From Paraburkholderia ferrariae NBRC 106233 (GTDB lineage: Bacteria; Pseudomonadota; Gammaproteobacteria; Burkholderiales; Burkholderiaceae), in contig NZ_BAYB01000011.1 in NCBI RefSeq assembly GCF_000685035.1, positions 248,001 to 312,000 of the forward strand: a DNA stretch of 64,000 bases. Direction: 5' to 3'. Numbering within the stretch: the stretch's first letter is position 1; each line of letters begins with the position of its first letter. A program made the position numbers and the translations under genes. Below the pieces are notes generated by a model, which saw only the letters and a list, made by a program, of their open reading frames with translations, was not told the DNA's origin and did not search any database. Of the stretch, positions 28,791-37,756 are shown in pieces.

Positions 28791-30038
28791 TCAAGCAGAT
28801 TCCTCCAGCGCACCGCGCCGCATCGATATCGTTTGCCGAATCCACCGGGTAGCGCCTTCCGCGCGCTGCATGGCGGGTTTTTCAATAAGATGAAAAGTCG
28901 TAAAGCAGACCAGGATAAGTACAGGTGTTGCCAATAAAACTGAAATCCAGTGTCCTAAGGGGGAAAGCGATGCTGAGTATCCCGATTTTTCTATGAAATT
29001 GAAAAGCGTAAACAGAATGAACCCATGCAATAGATAAAGACTGTACGACATCTCTCCAAGAACGCGAGACAGTGGGCTGGTTAGCGAATTGAACAGCGTC
29101 GCGCCTCCGGCAATCAGGGCGAAACTCAAGGAGAGCAGGGCGAGGACTTTGTGAGAATAGGATGTCGGGAAGGCAAAGAGTGCCGTGAGAATTGCGACAA
29201 TGGCAACAATAGATGAAATTCTATTCCCGGCGAGCCGGCGGAACCAGGGGTAACGCACCAGTATTGCGGCTATGGTGCCGCAAACGAACGTCTCCAGATT
29301 GATTGGCAATGCATGAATTTTCATGAAACCCAATACGCCGATCAATCCCGTTATCAAGAGCGGGAATGTCGGTATGCTGCCGATTGCGACGGAGAGTAAT
29401 GGAAGACAGAGATAGAAAGCCAGTTCGTAGGGAAGCGACCATGTGACTCCAGCCAGAATGATCTTCGTGTCCTGCACGCCATTGAGCCCTGGTGTCCCGA
29501 AAAAAGTGAACCCTATCCATCGAAATGCGTCGATTGCCAGGGTCTGCGGGGATTCCGCCATGGCGAAATGCGAAACGGCGGCGACTGCCATGAAAAGCAA
29601 TGCCATCGCGAACAAGTACAACGGAACAAGTCGAAAAAATCTGGAGACGTAGAGCTTCATCCAGTCGATGCCTTTTTCCCTTCCATCTATTATTTTTGTA
29701 GAGAACAAAAACCCGGTAATCATGAAAAACAGGCCCACACTGCTTTGCCCCAGGCCGGTGAAGAGATTCGACGGAGGCGGTTGCCACACAGATGTTCTTA
29801 AATAAAAGAACCATATGCACGAGTGGTGCATAAAGACAAAAAATGCAAGATAGCCTCTGAGTCCGTCAATAGTCGTGAAGCGCCCCATGGCTTTCGGAGC
29901 GCCAAATCGCAATGTGAGGGCTTTAACCGTAGCCAGCGCCAGGAGCAACGCTGCAATGACGGGAAGCGGACTGGTAGGGCTCATCATTCGATTTGACCTT
30001 GTTGCAAAGCCAACGCTATACCGGACCGAATGCAGCAT
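28791..30038 (-). CDS. OafA/YrhL-type membrane acyltransferase
   Basis: 415 residues with about ten hydrophobic segments; the acyltransferase-3 fold is shown by FTTIDGLRGYLAFFVFMHH (the catalytic His-His lies here) and FMITGFLFSTKI. Such proteins O-acylate surface sugars (O-antigen, peptidoglycan, exopolysaccharide). ATG 30036-30038 has AGGAAA upstream; MMSPTSP at 29984 is an alternative. GC content and codon use are clearly lower than in the neighbours, so the gene was probably acquired by transfer. The acceptor is unknown. Confidence 0.88.
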   Translation of the reverse strand: MLHSVRYSVGFATRSNRMMSPTSPLPVIAALLLALATVKALTLRFGAPKAMGRFTTIDGLRGYLAFFVFMHHSCIWFFYLRTSVWQPPPSNLFTGLGQSSVGLFFMITGFLFSTKIIDGREKGIDWMKLYVSRFFRLVPLYLFAMALLFMAVAAVSHFAMAESPQTLAIDAFRWIGFTFFGTPGLNGVQDTKIILAGVTWSLPYELAFYLCLPLLSVAIGSIPTFPLLITGLIGVLGFMKIHALPINLETFVCGTIAAILVRYPWFRRLAGNRISSIVAIVAILTALFAFPTSYSHKVLALLSLSFALIAGGATLFNSLTSPLSRVLGEMSYSLYLLHGFILFTLFNFIEKSGYSASLSPLGHWISVLLATPVLILVCFTTFHLIEKPAMQRAEGATRWIRQTISMRRGALEESA

Positions 30039-30188
30039 ACGCGTTTTCCTGGGCGAAAAGGCCGGGAATCGTCGTGCAGTGTTATCGAGCGCTCATTGGC
30101 CCCAGGCAGGATTCGGGGCCACGGGGCGCCGCGGCCGGCGCTCTGCTTGCCGTGCGCTCAAAAGGGCTGAAGCGCATTGGGCGTTCGT

Positions 30189-30218
30189 CAGCGAACGACA
30201 GCAAACGACAGCAAACTT
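30189..30218. repeat. three tandem 10-bp repeats upstream of the lipoprotein gene
   Basis: CAGCGAACGA, CAGCAAACGA, CAGCAAACTT in tandem, one unit per helical turn. CTTGCCG...CGGCAAG follows as an inverted repeat (~30216-30241). Candidate operator. Confidence 0.45.
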
Positions 30219-30319
30219 GCCGTTAAACTACGCACGGCAAGCCTGCAGGCGTGCGCGGCGGGCGCTGCACCCACGTTTCGAACGGCTGCCCTCGCGTGGG
30301 CCATTCAAGGAGATTTCGC

Positions 30320-30907
30320 ATGATTCATACCGCAACGCGCGTTTCCCGGCGGGCTTTTCTCTTCGTGGCGTGTGCCGCGGCGAGCACGGCCATCTCGCTG
30401 GGCGCGTGTGCGACGGGGATCTTCCCGTTCATCCCCGATCACTACACGTTCTCGCAGGACCAGGTGCAGGCGGCCGTCCAGCGCAAATTCCCGTACCACC
30501 GCTCGGTGCAGCAGCTCTTCCAGGTTTCGCTGACGAATCCCGTCGTCGTGCTGCAGCCCGATCGCAACCGCGTGGCCGTGCGCCTCGATGCGGAGCTTCA
30601 GAGCCCGCTGCTCCAGCAGCCGGTGGACGGCGTGTTCACGCTGTCGAGCGAGCTTGCCTACGACAGCGCGGCGCACGCAGTCGTACTGAAGTCGCCTTCG
30701 GTGGACAGCGTGGACATGCAGGGGGCGGCCGCCGTCTACGGGCAGCAGGTGGGTGCAGTCGCCGCGCTCGCCGCGGCGCAGATGCTCGACAACTATCCCG
30801 TCTACACGTTCAAGCCCGAGCAATTGCAGTTTGCCGGGGTCAACTACGAACCCGGTACAATCACCATCCTTACAAACGGCATACGCGTGCAGATCGTCGA
30901 GAAGTGA
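30320..30907 (+). CDS. DUF1439-type lipoprotein with a twin-arginine-like signal
   Basis: 195 residues starting at ATG 30320 behind AAGGAG. The leader RVSRRAFLFVACAAASTAI has an SRRAFLF motif close to the Tat consensus, followed by the lipobox LGAC. The mature part (QVQAAVQRKFPYH, repeated beta-rich segments with NPVVVLQPDRNRVAV) fits the DUF1439/YceB-like lipid-binding lipoproteins. It lies 72 bp before uppP. Lipid or hydrophobic ligand binding is inferred. Confidence 0.78.
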   Translation: MIHTATRVSRRAFLFVACAAASTAISLGACATGIFPFIPDHYTFSQDQVQAAVQRKFPYHRSVQQLFQVSLTNPVVVLQPDRNRVAVRLDAELQSPLLQQPVDGVFTLSSELAYDSAAHAVVLKSPSVDSVDMQGAAAVYGQQVGAVAALAAAQMLDNYPVYTFKPEQLQFAGVNYEPGTITILTNGIRVQIVEK

Positions 30908-30979
30908 GCCGACGGGACGCCGCCGCGTGCAGCCGCCCGCGGACTCGCCGCGCGGCGCGAACCCCCGCGAGGAGATGGG

Positions 30980-31828
30980 ATGGACTGGCTACTGTTCTGC
31001 AAGGCGCTGATTCTGGGCATCGTCGAAGGGTTGACCGAGTTCCTGCCGGTTTCGAGCACCGGCCATCTGATCGTCGTAGGTAGCGCGCTCAATTTCGACG
31101 GCAACTACGAGAAGACCTTCGATGTCGTGATCCAGTTCGGCGCAATCCTCGCCGTGTGCTGGGAGTTTCGCGGCAAGATCGGCAGCGTGATCGCCGGGCT
31201 GCCCACGCGGCCCGACGCGCGGCGTTTTGCGTTGAACGTGATCGTGGCTACCGTGCCGGCGGTCGTGCTCGGCCTCCTGTTCGAGAAGGCCATCAAGTCG
31301 GTGCTGTTCGCACCGGTGCCCGTGGCATTCGCGCTCGTGGCCGGCGGCCTCGTGATCCTCTGGGTGGAAGGGCGCCGGCGGCGCCAGGGCGCACCGGCCG
31401 CACAGACGCCGGCGCGCGTGCGCTCGATCGACGACATCCGGCCGCTCGACGCGTTCAAGGTGGGTTGTGCGCAGTGCTTCGCGCTGATTCCGGGCATGTC
31501 GCGCTCGGGCTCGACGATTATCGGCGCGATGCTGTTCGGCTTCGAGCGGCGCGTGGCGACCGAGTTTTCGTTCTTCCTCGCGATTCCGGTGATCTTCGGC
31601 GCGACCGTCTATGAACTGCACAAGAACTGGCAGGCGCTTTCGGTGGACTGGCTGAGCCTTTTCGGCGTGGGCTTTATTGCCGCATTCGTGAGCGCGTTCG
31701 TGTGCGTGCGCTGGCTGTTGCGCTTCGTCGCCTCGCACGATTTCACGGCGTTCGCCTGGTATCGCATTGCGTTCGGTCTTGTGATCCTGCTGTTCGGTTA
31801 CGGCGGCGGGCTCGGGTGGGACGAGTGA
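30980..31828 (+). CDS. uppP: undecaprenyl-diphosphatase
   Basis: Inner-membrane phosphatase (BacA/UppP) that recycles undecaprenyl diphosphate for cell-wall synthesis and gives bacitracin resistance. The 282-residue protein has the two signature motifs [16 protein letters not shown] and [10 protein letters not shown] among about eight membrane segments. ATG 30980 follows GGAGATGG. Confidence 0.97.
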   Translation: MDWLLFCKALILGIVEGLTEFLPVSSTGHLIVVGSALNFDGNYEKTFDVVIQFGAILAVCWEFRGKIGSVIAGLPTRPDARRFALNVIVATVPAVVLGLLFEKAIKSVLFAPVPVAFALVAGGLVILWVEGRRRRQGAPAAQTPARVRSIDDIRPLDAFKVGCAQCFALIPGMSRSGSTIIGAMLFGFERRVATEFSFFLAIPVIFGATVYELHKNWQALSVDWLSLFGVGFIAAFVSAFVCVRWLLRFVASHDFTAFAWYRIAFGLVILLFGYGGGLGWDE

Positions 31829-31866
31829 AAACAACAAGGGGCGCTTCGGGCGCCCCTTGTTGTTCG
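31829..31866. terminator. bidirectional terminator between uppP and trmB
   Basis: Long perfect stem AACAACAAGGGGCGC/GCGCCCCTTGTTGTT with a TTCGG loop. Confidence 0.85.
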
Positions 31867-31894
31867 TGCAACCATCTAAAAGCTCAGCGAAAAC

Positions 31895-32665
31895 TCACTG
31901 CTCGCGGCGGCGAAACACGAGGTCCCACACGCCGTGGCCGAGCCGCAGACCGCGCCGCTCGAATTTGGTCACCGGACGATAATCCGGACGCGGCGCGTAA
32001 TCGGCGGCCGTGTTTTCCAGCGCGGGCTCCGCACCCAGCACTTCCAGCATCTGTTCGGCGTAGTTTTGCCAATCCGTCGCGCAGTGCAGATAGCCGCCCG
32101 GCTTCATGCGCGAAACGAGCAGTTCGACGAATTTCGGCTGGATCAGGCGGCGCTTGTGATGGCGTGCCTTGTGCCAGGGATCGGGGAAAAAGATGTGCAC
32201 GCCGTCGAGGCTCGCGGGCGCGATCATCTGCTCGAGCACCTCGACCGCATCATGCTGGATGATGCGGATGTTCGTGAGGTTCTGCTCGCCGATCAGCTTG
32301 AGCAACGCGCCAATGCCGGGCTCGTGGACCTCGACGCCGAGAAAGTCGTCGCCGGGCCGCATGGCGGCGATTTCTGCCGTGCTTGCGCCCATGCCGAAGC
32401 CGATCTCCAGCACGCGCGGCGCGCGGCGGCCGAACACGGTGTCCCAGTCGGGCTCGTGCGGCGTGTACGGGACGACATAGCGCGGGCCGAATTCGTCGAG
32501 CGCGCGGCGCTGCCCCGTCGAAACGCGGCCGGCGCGCGTCACGAAGCTGCGGATGCGGCGGCGGTGCAGAACCTCGCCTTCGGCGGCGGTGTCGTGCGCT
32601 TCTCCCGATGCGTCGTCGGGCTGCGGGCAGTCGGACGGGACTGCGTCGTTCGGGTCGTGAATCAT
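31895..32665 (-). CDS. trmB: tRNA (guanine-46-N7)-methyltransferase
   Basis: SAM-dependent tRNA methyltransferase, 256 residues. Motifs: [16 protein letters not shown] (SAM site), [16 protein letters not shown] and a C-terminal [17 protein letters not shown], typical of TrmB. I chose ATG 32663-32665 (MIHDPNDA), the start shared by Burkholderia homologues; upstream in-frame starts at 32776 and 32866 have no better ribosome-binding site. The first ~40 residues are poorly conserved. Confidence 0.94.
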   Translation of the reverse strand: MIHDPNDAVPSDCPQPDDASGEAHDTAAEGEVLHRRRIRSFVTRAGRVSTGQRRALDEFGPRYVVPYTPHEPDWDTVFGRRAPRVLEIGFGMGASTAEIAAMRPGDDFLGVEVHEPGIGALLKLIGEQNLTNIRIIQHDAVEVLEQMIAPASLDGVHIFFPDPWHKARHHKRRLIQPKFVELLVSRMKPGGYLHCATDWQNYAEQMLEVLGAEPALENTAADYAPRPDYRPVTKFERRGLRLGHGVWDLVFRRREQ

Positions 32666-32924
32666 CTTCGAGGATGGGGCAGGTGAGGGCAATGCGGCAG
32701 TGCCGCCTGGCGCGGCGTTTGGGTGTGCCGGTTCGCCGGGCTTGCCAGTTTTGCCAATGAGGATCGCGCAAGTCATGCGGGATCGGGATTGGGTGGCCGG
32801 TCGGGCCAATCTCTTGCGCAGGACAGGGCGCGCCCGCGGATGCCGCGGGCTGCTGCACGGCTGCAAGCTGCGCTGGAACCGACGCGCATTATAGCAGCGC
32901 CGTCTCGCGGGGCCGCCAGCAGGC

Positions 32925-33149
32925 TCAGTCGGCCGAGACCGTCACCTGGACGGGCGCCGGATGCGTGAGCTCGAAGCTGTCGATGCGGCAGGCTCGCACG
33001 TCCAGCAACAGGCGCTCCAGTTGTTGCGCGGTGTCGTGGAGCGGCTGGGCAGCGGCGGGGAGACGTCCGTTGGCGTCGGCGAGCAGCTTCTTGCGGGTGT
33101 CCACGAGCAGCGCGATCGCACTGCGGCGGGACATGAAAAATCGTTCCAT
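32925..33149 (-). CDS. small hypothetical protein, 74 aa
   Basis: Not recognised. A short basic, helical-looking protein ([40 protein letters not shown]) with a C-terminal VQVTVSAD. The coding bias of the strand is good and no better frame competes. The start is the ATG at 33147-33149 or the internal ATG 15 bp later. Confidence 0.5.
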   Translation of the reverse strand: MERFFMSRRSAIALLVDTRKKLLADANGRLPAAAQPLHDTAQQLERLLLDVRACRIDSFELTHPAPVQVTVSAD

Positions 33150-33351
33150 CGTTGACGGCCTCGCGGACGGCGCGAGACGAGCCGGGTTGCATCGGGATCA
33201 TGACGCGCCAGCCGCGGCGAACACCGGGGTGACCCATGACGAGCCGGACTTCGAACGTGCGCGGGACGTACGAAAGGGGGGATTCAGGGCAACCCGGGGA
33301 GACTGCGCGAGGCCAGCTGCTGTGTGGCCATGCAAGGCTGGTGAGCCGAGG

Positions 33352-33426
33352 TGGAGCGGGCGATGGGAATCGAACCCACGTCTCCAGCTTGGGAAGCTGG
33401 GGTAATGGCCATTATACGACGCCCGC
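33352..33426 (-). tRNA. tRNA-Gly (anticodon CCC)
   Basis: 75 nt including CCA. It starts GCGGGCGTCGTATAATGG. The anticodon stem CCAGC/GCTGG closes the loop TTCCCAA, giving CCC, which reads GGG. T-arm GGGTTCGATTCCC. Confidence 0.95.
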
Positions 33427-33540
33427 AGAGCCGGTAATTCTACAGGGAATTTGGGGGTTTGGGCAGTGGTGCGGTCTGGACGCTGGCATCGAAACTGGCG
33501 TGGGGCGCTGACGAAGCAGTGGTGTCGCTACCGGGCGAGG

Positions 33541-33696
33541 CTAGCGCAGGTTCCGGGCGAACCAATCGTCTACGATCCTGCAGGCTGCGCTGTAGCTGTC
33601 CTGCGCACGTATTCGCTTGTCCGGCCGAAAGTTGTTGCCATCGAACCCGACGCAAACCTCCAGTGCAAAGCCGTTGTATTCGCAGTTCCTCGCCAT
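33541..33696 (-). CDS. microprotein of the Y-N-G family, 51 aa
   Basis: Not a named family. The protein is MARNCEYNGFALEVCVGFDG..., with EYNGFALEV near the N-terminus and a C-terminal helix (YSAACRIVDDWFARNLR). It resembles the proteins at 35957, 36426 and 37444 in this window: a Tyr-(Asn/Arg)-Gly-hydrophobic beta strand then a helix. An in-frame TGA lies just upstream, so ATG 33694-33696 is the only start. It is the shortest member and may be a reduced copy. It sits between tRNA-Gly and mgtC. Confidence 0.5.
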   Translation of the reverse strand: MARNCEYNGFALEVCVGFDGNNFRPDKRIRAQDSYSAACRIVDDWFARNLR

Positions 33697-33708
33697 GTCC
33701 CGCGCCGT

Positions 33709-34386
33709 TCAGTTGCCTCGCCGGCACTCGCGCACGCCAGACATGATTTCAAGCCGCGAGCAGATCGCGGAAAACTCGCCCGGGGTCACACGTGACAGTG
33801 AGATTTGCACGTCGTCGAGTTCGGGATCGTCTTCGGATTGCTGCACAATAAACTGCTTCACGCGGATGCTTCCCGAGCCGAGCGCGCGTTGCAGCGTATC
33901 CACGGAAACGCTGCCGCGCTCGACGAGCAGTTGTATGTTGCGCTGCTGGCGCACGGAAATGAAGCGGCGCTCAAGCGGTTTGATGCCGGCGAGAATCACC
34001 AGGATGATGACGGTCGCGCCGATGGCTGCGGTGTACATGCCGCCACCGACCGCGAGGCCCACCCCGGCGACGGACCACAGGCTGGCTGCCGTAGTCAGCC
34101 CGCGTACCACTTCGCCGCGAAGCAGGATCGACCCCGCGCCGAGAAAGCCAATGCCCGATACGACCTGCGCCGCGACCCGCGACGGATCGAGCACGACATT
34201 CTTGTTGCCAAGCACGTCGGCAAAGCCGAATGCGGACACGAGCATCATCAGGCAGGCGCCAACGCTGACGAGCATGTGCGTGCGCAAGCCCGCAGCCCAA
34301 CTCAGCCTCTCCCGCTCGAAACCGATCACACTGCCCAGCAGCGCCGCCATGAGCAGGCGCGACAATATCTCAAAATTACCTATCAA
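33709..34386 (-). CDS. MgtC/SapB-family membrane protein
   Basis: 225 residues with four or five N-terminal hydrophobic segments, the conserved GSVIGFERERLSWAAGLRTHMLV (shown as IGFERERLSWAAGLRTHML) and GIGFLGAGSILLRG, then a soluble C-terminal domain. MgtC proteins support growth in low magnesium and inside macrophages and can inhibit F-ATPase. No Mg-responsive leader is evident: the upstream gap to the NUDIX gene is only 86 bp. Confidence 0.9.
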   Translation of the reverse strand: MIGNFEILSRLLMAALLGSVIGFERERLSWAAGLRTHMLVSVGACLMMLVSAFGFADVLGNKNVVLDPSRVAAQVVSGIGFLGAGSILLRGEVVRGLTTAASLWSVAGVGLAVGGGMYTAAIGATVIILVILAGIKPLERRFISVRQQRNIQLLVERGSVSVDTLQRALGSGSIRVKQFIVQQSEDDPELDDVQISLSRVTPGEFSAICSRLEIMSGVRECRRGN

Positions 34387-34472
34387 TGTTTCAGTCCCAA
34401 TAGTCAGCGCGCGTTCCTGTGACCCGAGGCGCGAGAAGTCACAAAGGCGGGCACCCGAGCCCGGCCGGAAGG

Positions 34473-34847
34473 CTAGATTGTGACATTTTTGTGACTGAAA
34501 ATGAGGCTGACAATTTCAGCCGTGGGCACGCTGGTAATCAGCGTGGCCACCTTGCGGGGCCGAAACCATCGGCATCTGAGGATTTCGTTGCCCGGCTCGG
34601 GCCGTGCATCCCCAGGCAGGATTGCGTAGAAGACGTGATGGCGTTTGTTCAGCCCGCCAAACTGGAACAGATAGCCGAGGGTGTGCCCCGAGAGCGTCGT
34701 TTCTTCGACGAGTTCGCGTCTGGCGGCATCCGCCGGAGATTCGTCGCGCCGTATCGTGCCCCCGGGCAACGACCACCGCGCGCGTCCGCGCTCGACAAGC
34801 AGGATTCTGCCGTCCTGCCAGCACACGATGGTTGCTCGATCTTTCAT
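34473..34847 (-). CDS. NUDIX hydrolase
   Basis: 124 residues with a complete Nudix box, GGTIRRDESPADAARRELVEE (GX5EX7REUXEE; first Gly at about residue 28). It hydrolyses a nucleoside-diphosphate-linked substrate that cannot be predicted. Length is normal for the family. Upstream of mgtC on the same strand. Confidence 0.9.
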   Translation of the reverse strand: MKDRATIVCWQDGRILLVERGRARWSLPGGTIRRDESPADAARRELVEETTLSGHTLGYLFQFGGLNKRHHVFYAILPGDARPEPGNEILRCRWFRPRKVATLITSVPTAEIVSLIFSHKNVTI

Positions 34848-34871
34848 GCTTGTGGGTCCGGCTCCGGTGCT

Positions 34872-35084
34872 CTATTTTCCAGGAGGGATCGAGACGTCGC
34901 ACAGGTGAGCGGTCGCCCGAACAAGCCGGGTGAATCCGTACTCCGCAGCAACGATTGAGCCCGATGCGTCGCTTTCCTGGGTGGCCATTTCGACCATCGT
35001 ATTTTGACGGGGAGAAAAAGAGATGAAAACCCGCTCGTCGTTCGAGATCTGCGCGCCGCTCGGCATTTTCGCTGTAGCCTGCAC
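34872..35084 (-). CDS. small hypothetical protein, 70 aa
   Basis: Not recognised. GTG start (35082-35084) with AAGGGAG seven bases upstream, which is the main support. Composition is mixed (ISNDERVFISFSPRQNTMVEM; C-terminal LVRATAHLCDVSIPPGK). It is 24 bp upstream of the NUDIX gene and may be its operon partner. Confidence 0.4.
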   Translation of the reverse strand: MQATAKMPSGAQISNDERVFISFSPRQNTMVEMATQESDASGSIVAAEYGFTRLVRATAHLCDVSIPPGK

Positions 35085-35305
35085 CCTCTCGCTCCCTTAG
35101 GGGAGCGGCGTGCAATTCCGTTTTTTCGATCCCGCCGCAGCAGGTGCGGTGCCGCCCTGGCCTGTGCCTGGCCGCCGCCTTCTGTCTACCCCGGTCTCCC
35201 CCGCGCGCCATGCCAGGCAAGGGTGCGCAGCCAATCCGGTCCGCAAGGTCCGCATCGTTTTCGCTGCATAACGGACCTCCTCGCGAAGCAGTTACAAGAT
35301 AAGTA

Positions 35306-35335
35306 TTGACGTTCGTGACATCTAGCGGGTATTGT
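35306..35335 (+). promoter_or_regulatory. cspA promoter
   Basis: TTGACG (35306-35311), 18-bp spacer, TATTGT (35330-35335). It predicts a ~137-nt leader before cspA, as in cold-shock mRNAs. The stretch 35085-35305 holds nothing else I can name. Confidence 0.6.
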
Positions 35336-35478
35336 ATGGATCGAAGTTCAAGAAGTTCGATTGCTGTTCATCAATTGCTCGCTCTCCGTAGCGGTATTCG
35401 TTGCCCTCTCCCTCCTTGACGCTTCACAAACCACTCTTTAATAGAGTAAATTTTCATTTCTTTCCTCAAGGATTTTTC

Positions 35479-35682
35479 ATGGATACCGGTACCGTTAAGT
35501 GGTTCAACGACAGCAAGGGCTTTGGCTTCATCACCCCGGACAAGGGCGGCGACGACCTGTTCGCGCATTTCTCCGAAATCAGGAGCGACGGCTTCAAGAC
35601 GCTCGCTGAAAATCAGAAGGTGAGCTTCGAAACGAAGCAAGGCCCGAAGGGCCTGCAAGCGGCTAACATCAAGCCGCTGTAA
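35479..35682 (+). CDS. cold-shock protein (CspA family)
   Basis: 67-residue single OB-fold RNA chaperone: [19 protein letters not shown] with both RNP motifs (KGFGFI and DDLFAHFS). ATG 35479 follows AAGGA. It has a long AT-rich leader and its own promoter, which fits post-transcriptional temperature control. It is the first gene of a segment rich in extra translation genes. Confidence 0.96.
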   Translation: MDTGTVKWFNDSKGFGFITPDKGGDDLFAHFSEIRSDGFKTLAENQKVSFETKQGPKGLQAANIKPL

Positions 35683-35956
35683 AGTTGAAGGGCCCGGCCT
35701 CCTGTGATGGATGCCGGGTTGCAGCAACCCCCTCGCGGAGCTTTGTCTCCTCAATTGGGCGCGATCGCTTTTCGCCGCACCTGCTTATTCAGCAGCCTGC
35801 CAAGCCCCACGCGCCTCGCTGCGCCTCATTCTCCCCTCAGGCTTCAACGCCTTTTGCTTTCCGACTGCGTCAGATTCAGCTCGCAATGGCTTTGAATCCG
35901 CGTGCCTCTGCACATTTCGCACGGTACGCACGCACTCGAACATCATTAAAATTAAA

Positions 35957-36181
35957 ATGCATAACAAACAAATTCAGCAATACAACGGCTATGCCGTCCA
36001 ACCCTCGGCGCATCGTTTGCCCGACGGTAGTTTTTCATCCAACCTGCTGCTCGAGCGCACCGATAGCGCGCGCGCCGAAGGCCGCTACCAGTTCTATTCG
36101 CTCGATTACTTCACGAGTGAAGAGCAGGCGCTGCAGCACTCGACCCGCTGGGCGCGCAACTGGGTCGACACGCGCGGCTAA
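35957..36181 (+). CDS. Y-N-G family small protein, 74 aa
   Basis: Not a named family to me. MHNKQIQQYNGYAVQPSAHR..., a QYNGYAVQP start, a central beta-rich stretch with LPDGSFSSNLLLERT, and a C-terminal helix (TSEEQALQHSTRWARNWVD). It looks like a small alpha/beta domain. The start at ATG 35957 is AT-rich with no clear ribosome-binding site. It lies 275 bp after cspA. Confidence 0.65.
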   Translation: MHNKQIQQYNGYAVQPSAHRLPDGSFSSNLLLERTDSARAEGRYQFYSLDYFTSEEQALQHSTRWARNWVDTRG

Positions 36182-36425
36182 AGGCGACACCCAGTTCCGC
36201 AAACCCCGCGTTATGCTTCCCGAACACTTCGGTATCCTGTCTATTTGGATGGGACAGTCCAGCACGCTGCCACCATCCCGGGACAGGCACGGAGAAAGAC
36301 GGCAAACCGCGGCGTTTCGCAGGTGTTGACGGCGCTGTCACGGCCATCACGTGTACAATGAAGCCATGCCCCTGCGCACAACCCCAACAAGAGGCGCGTT
36401 GGTTCGTCAATAGACGGAGCGCCTC

Positions 36426-36680
36426 ATGTACCGGATGATCCCGTATCGGGGTTTCGAGATTCATGTTGAACTGACGTCTTCGGCAGAGGACCTGTACAAC
36501 GTGAGTTTCCAGATAAAAGGTAGCCAGAACCTCGCTCTCATTGGCGAGCGAGGCAGCAGTATCCGTTTGCGCAACGGCCCCTTTACCCGCCGCTGGGCAT
36601 ACCTCATTGCAGAGGTGGCGGGGCAGGCAGCGATCGACGTGCTACTTGGACCGTCCAACGACGATAGCTTTGCTGCCTGA
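36426..36680 (+). CDS. Y-R-G family small protein, 84 aa
   Basis: MYRMIPYRGFEIHVELTSSA...: a PYRGFEIHV strand, then beta-rich sequence (NVSFQIKGSQNLALIG) and a C-terminal helix (RRWAYLIAEVAGQAAIDVLL). Same general pattern as 35957 and 37444. ATG 36426 with GGAG 11 bases upstream. A TACAAT -10 lies at 36354-36359. Function unknown. Confidence 0.65.
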   Translation: MYRMIPYRGFEIHVELTSSAEDLYNVSFQIKGSQNLALIGERGSSIRLRNGPFTRRWAYLIAEVAGQAAIDVLLGPSNDDSFAA

Positions 36681-36839
36681 TCTGCAACGCGGTTCTCCCG
36701 AACTTCCCTGCATCCGATGCTGGACCGCAGACTTCCCGCTGCTCCCGATCATGCGAGCGTTGCGCTGTGCAGTGCTCGCCGCTTCTCACTCGGGCGAGAC
36801 GCCTCGACGGGTGTTTCGCTAACTACTCAGGAACCTTGA

Positions 36840-37106
36840 ATGGCAAAAGAAGAACTGCTGGAACTCGATGGCATCGTCGACGAAGTGCTGCCGGACAGCC
36901 GCTACCGCGTCACGCTCGACAACGGCGTGGTCGTGGGCGCGTACGCATCTGGCCGTATCCGGAAGAATCACATCCGCATCCTTGCAGGCGATCGGGTCAC
37001 GCTGGAACTCTCGATGTACGACCTGACGAAAGGAAGAATCAATTTTCGGCATAAGGACGAGCGCAGCGGCGGCGCAACGCAACGGGCCGCGTTTCGCCGT
37101 CGCTGA
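36840..37106 (+). CDS. infA: translation initiation factor IF-1, second copy
   Basis: 88 residues: S1/OB-fold ([52 protein letters not shown]). The C-terminal ~17 residues ([16 protein letters not shown]) are an extra basic tail compared with standard 72-residue IF-1. The usual infA is in the ribosomal protein operon, so this is an accessory paralogue. ATG 36840 follows AGGAA. Confidence 0.93.
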   Translation: MAKEELLELDGIVDEVLPDSRYRVTLDNGVVVGAYASGRIRKNHIRILAGDRVTLELSMYDLTKGRINFRHKDERSGGATQRAAFRRR

Positions 37107-37443
37107 AGCGTGCTGCGCGAATGTCGGCTGCGATACGGCGCCATGCGCATACCCGCAGTCGATCCATGCAGTCGGTCCACGCAGTGGAGCCAGTCTGCCG
37201 GCTTCGCACACGTAGCGCAGGCAAGAAACATTCGCTGTACAAACAGGGTAATGGGTGTAGGATGAATCCGTTGATTGACCCACAGCCCTTCTCTGCGCCT
37301 CCCCAGTCGGCTTTCCAACGGAATCGGGCCGCTCCCTTTCATCACAGGCCGAACAACACGGCCGATCACGTGAAGACTGAATTCAGTCGCTCACACCCTT
37401 TTCCCGATTTCGTCGCGTGTTGACGCGGCTTCAAAGGTGTTTC
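37107..37443. other. gene-free stretch between infA and the next small gene
   Basis: No convincing coding sequence. It presumably holds the promoter of the 37444 gene, but no -35/-10 pair is good enough to name. Confidence 0.4.
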
Positions 37444-37734
37444 ATGGCAACCGGTTTCCGTCTCTACCGTGGACTGGAAGTTTATCCACTGGTCTATCCA
37501 CACCGTGCCACCGAGCCCGGAAGTGGGCATAACTACGATGAAGGGTTCGACGCGGCCGTGCGTATCCAGGAGCCGGGAAGCTCGGGGGACGCGCCCCGCA
37601 GCCGGGTATTCCAGCTTGCTGTGACGAGGCCCTTCCAGAGCGCCGGCGACGCGCGGCGTGCTTCGGCTGCCTATGCGGAACGCCTTATCGACACGTGTTC
37701 CCAGGACACGAACATCCTCGATCTGGAATTGTGA
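37444..37734 (+). CDS. Y-R-G family small protein, 96 aa
   Basis: MATGFRLYRGLEVYPLVYPH...: a LYRGLEVYP strand, an acidic loop (HNYDEGFDAAVRIQEPG), a FQLAVTRPF strand and a C-terminal helix (AGDARRASAAYAERLIDTC). ATG 37444 with AAAGGTG upstream. Longest member of the local family. Function unknown. Confidence 0.65.
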   Translation: MATGFRLYRGLEVYPLVYPHRATEPGSGHNYDEGFDAAVRIQEPGSSGDAPRSRVFQLAVTRPFQSAGDARRASAAYAERLIDTCSQDTNILDLEL

Positions 37735-37756
37735 TTCGCACGTCGCCGGCTTCGAC

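Noticed and set aside
35682..35760. Terminator after cspA
   Set aside because: A GCCCGGC...GCCGGGT stem exists, but the loop is long and no T-run follows.
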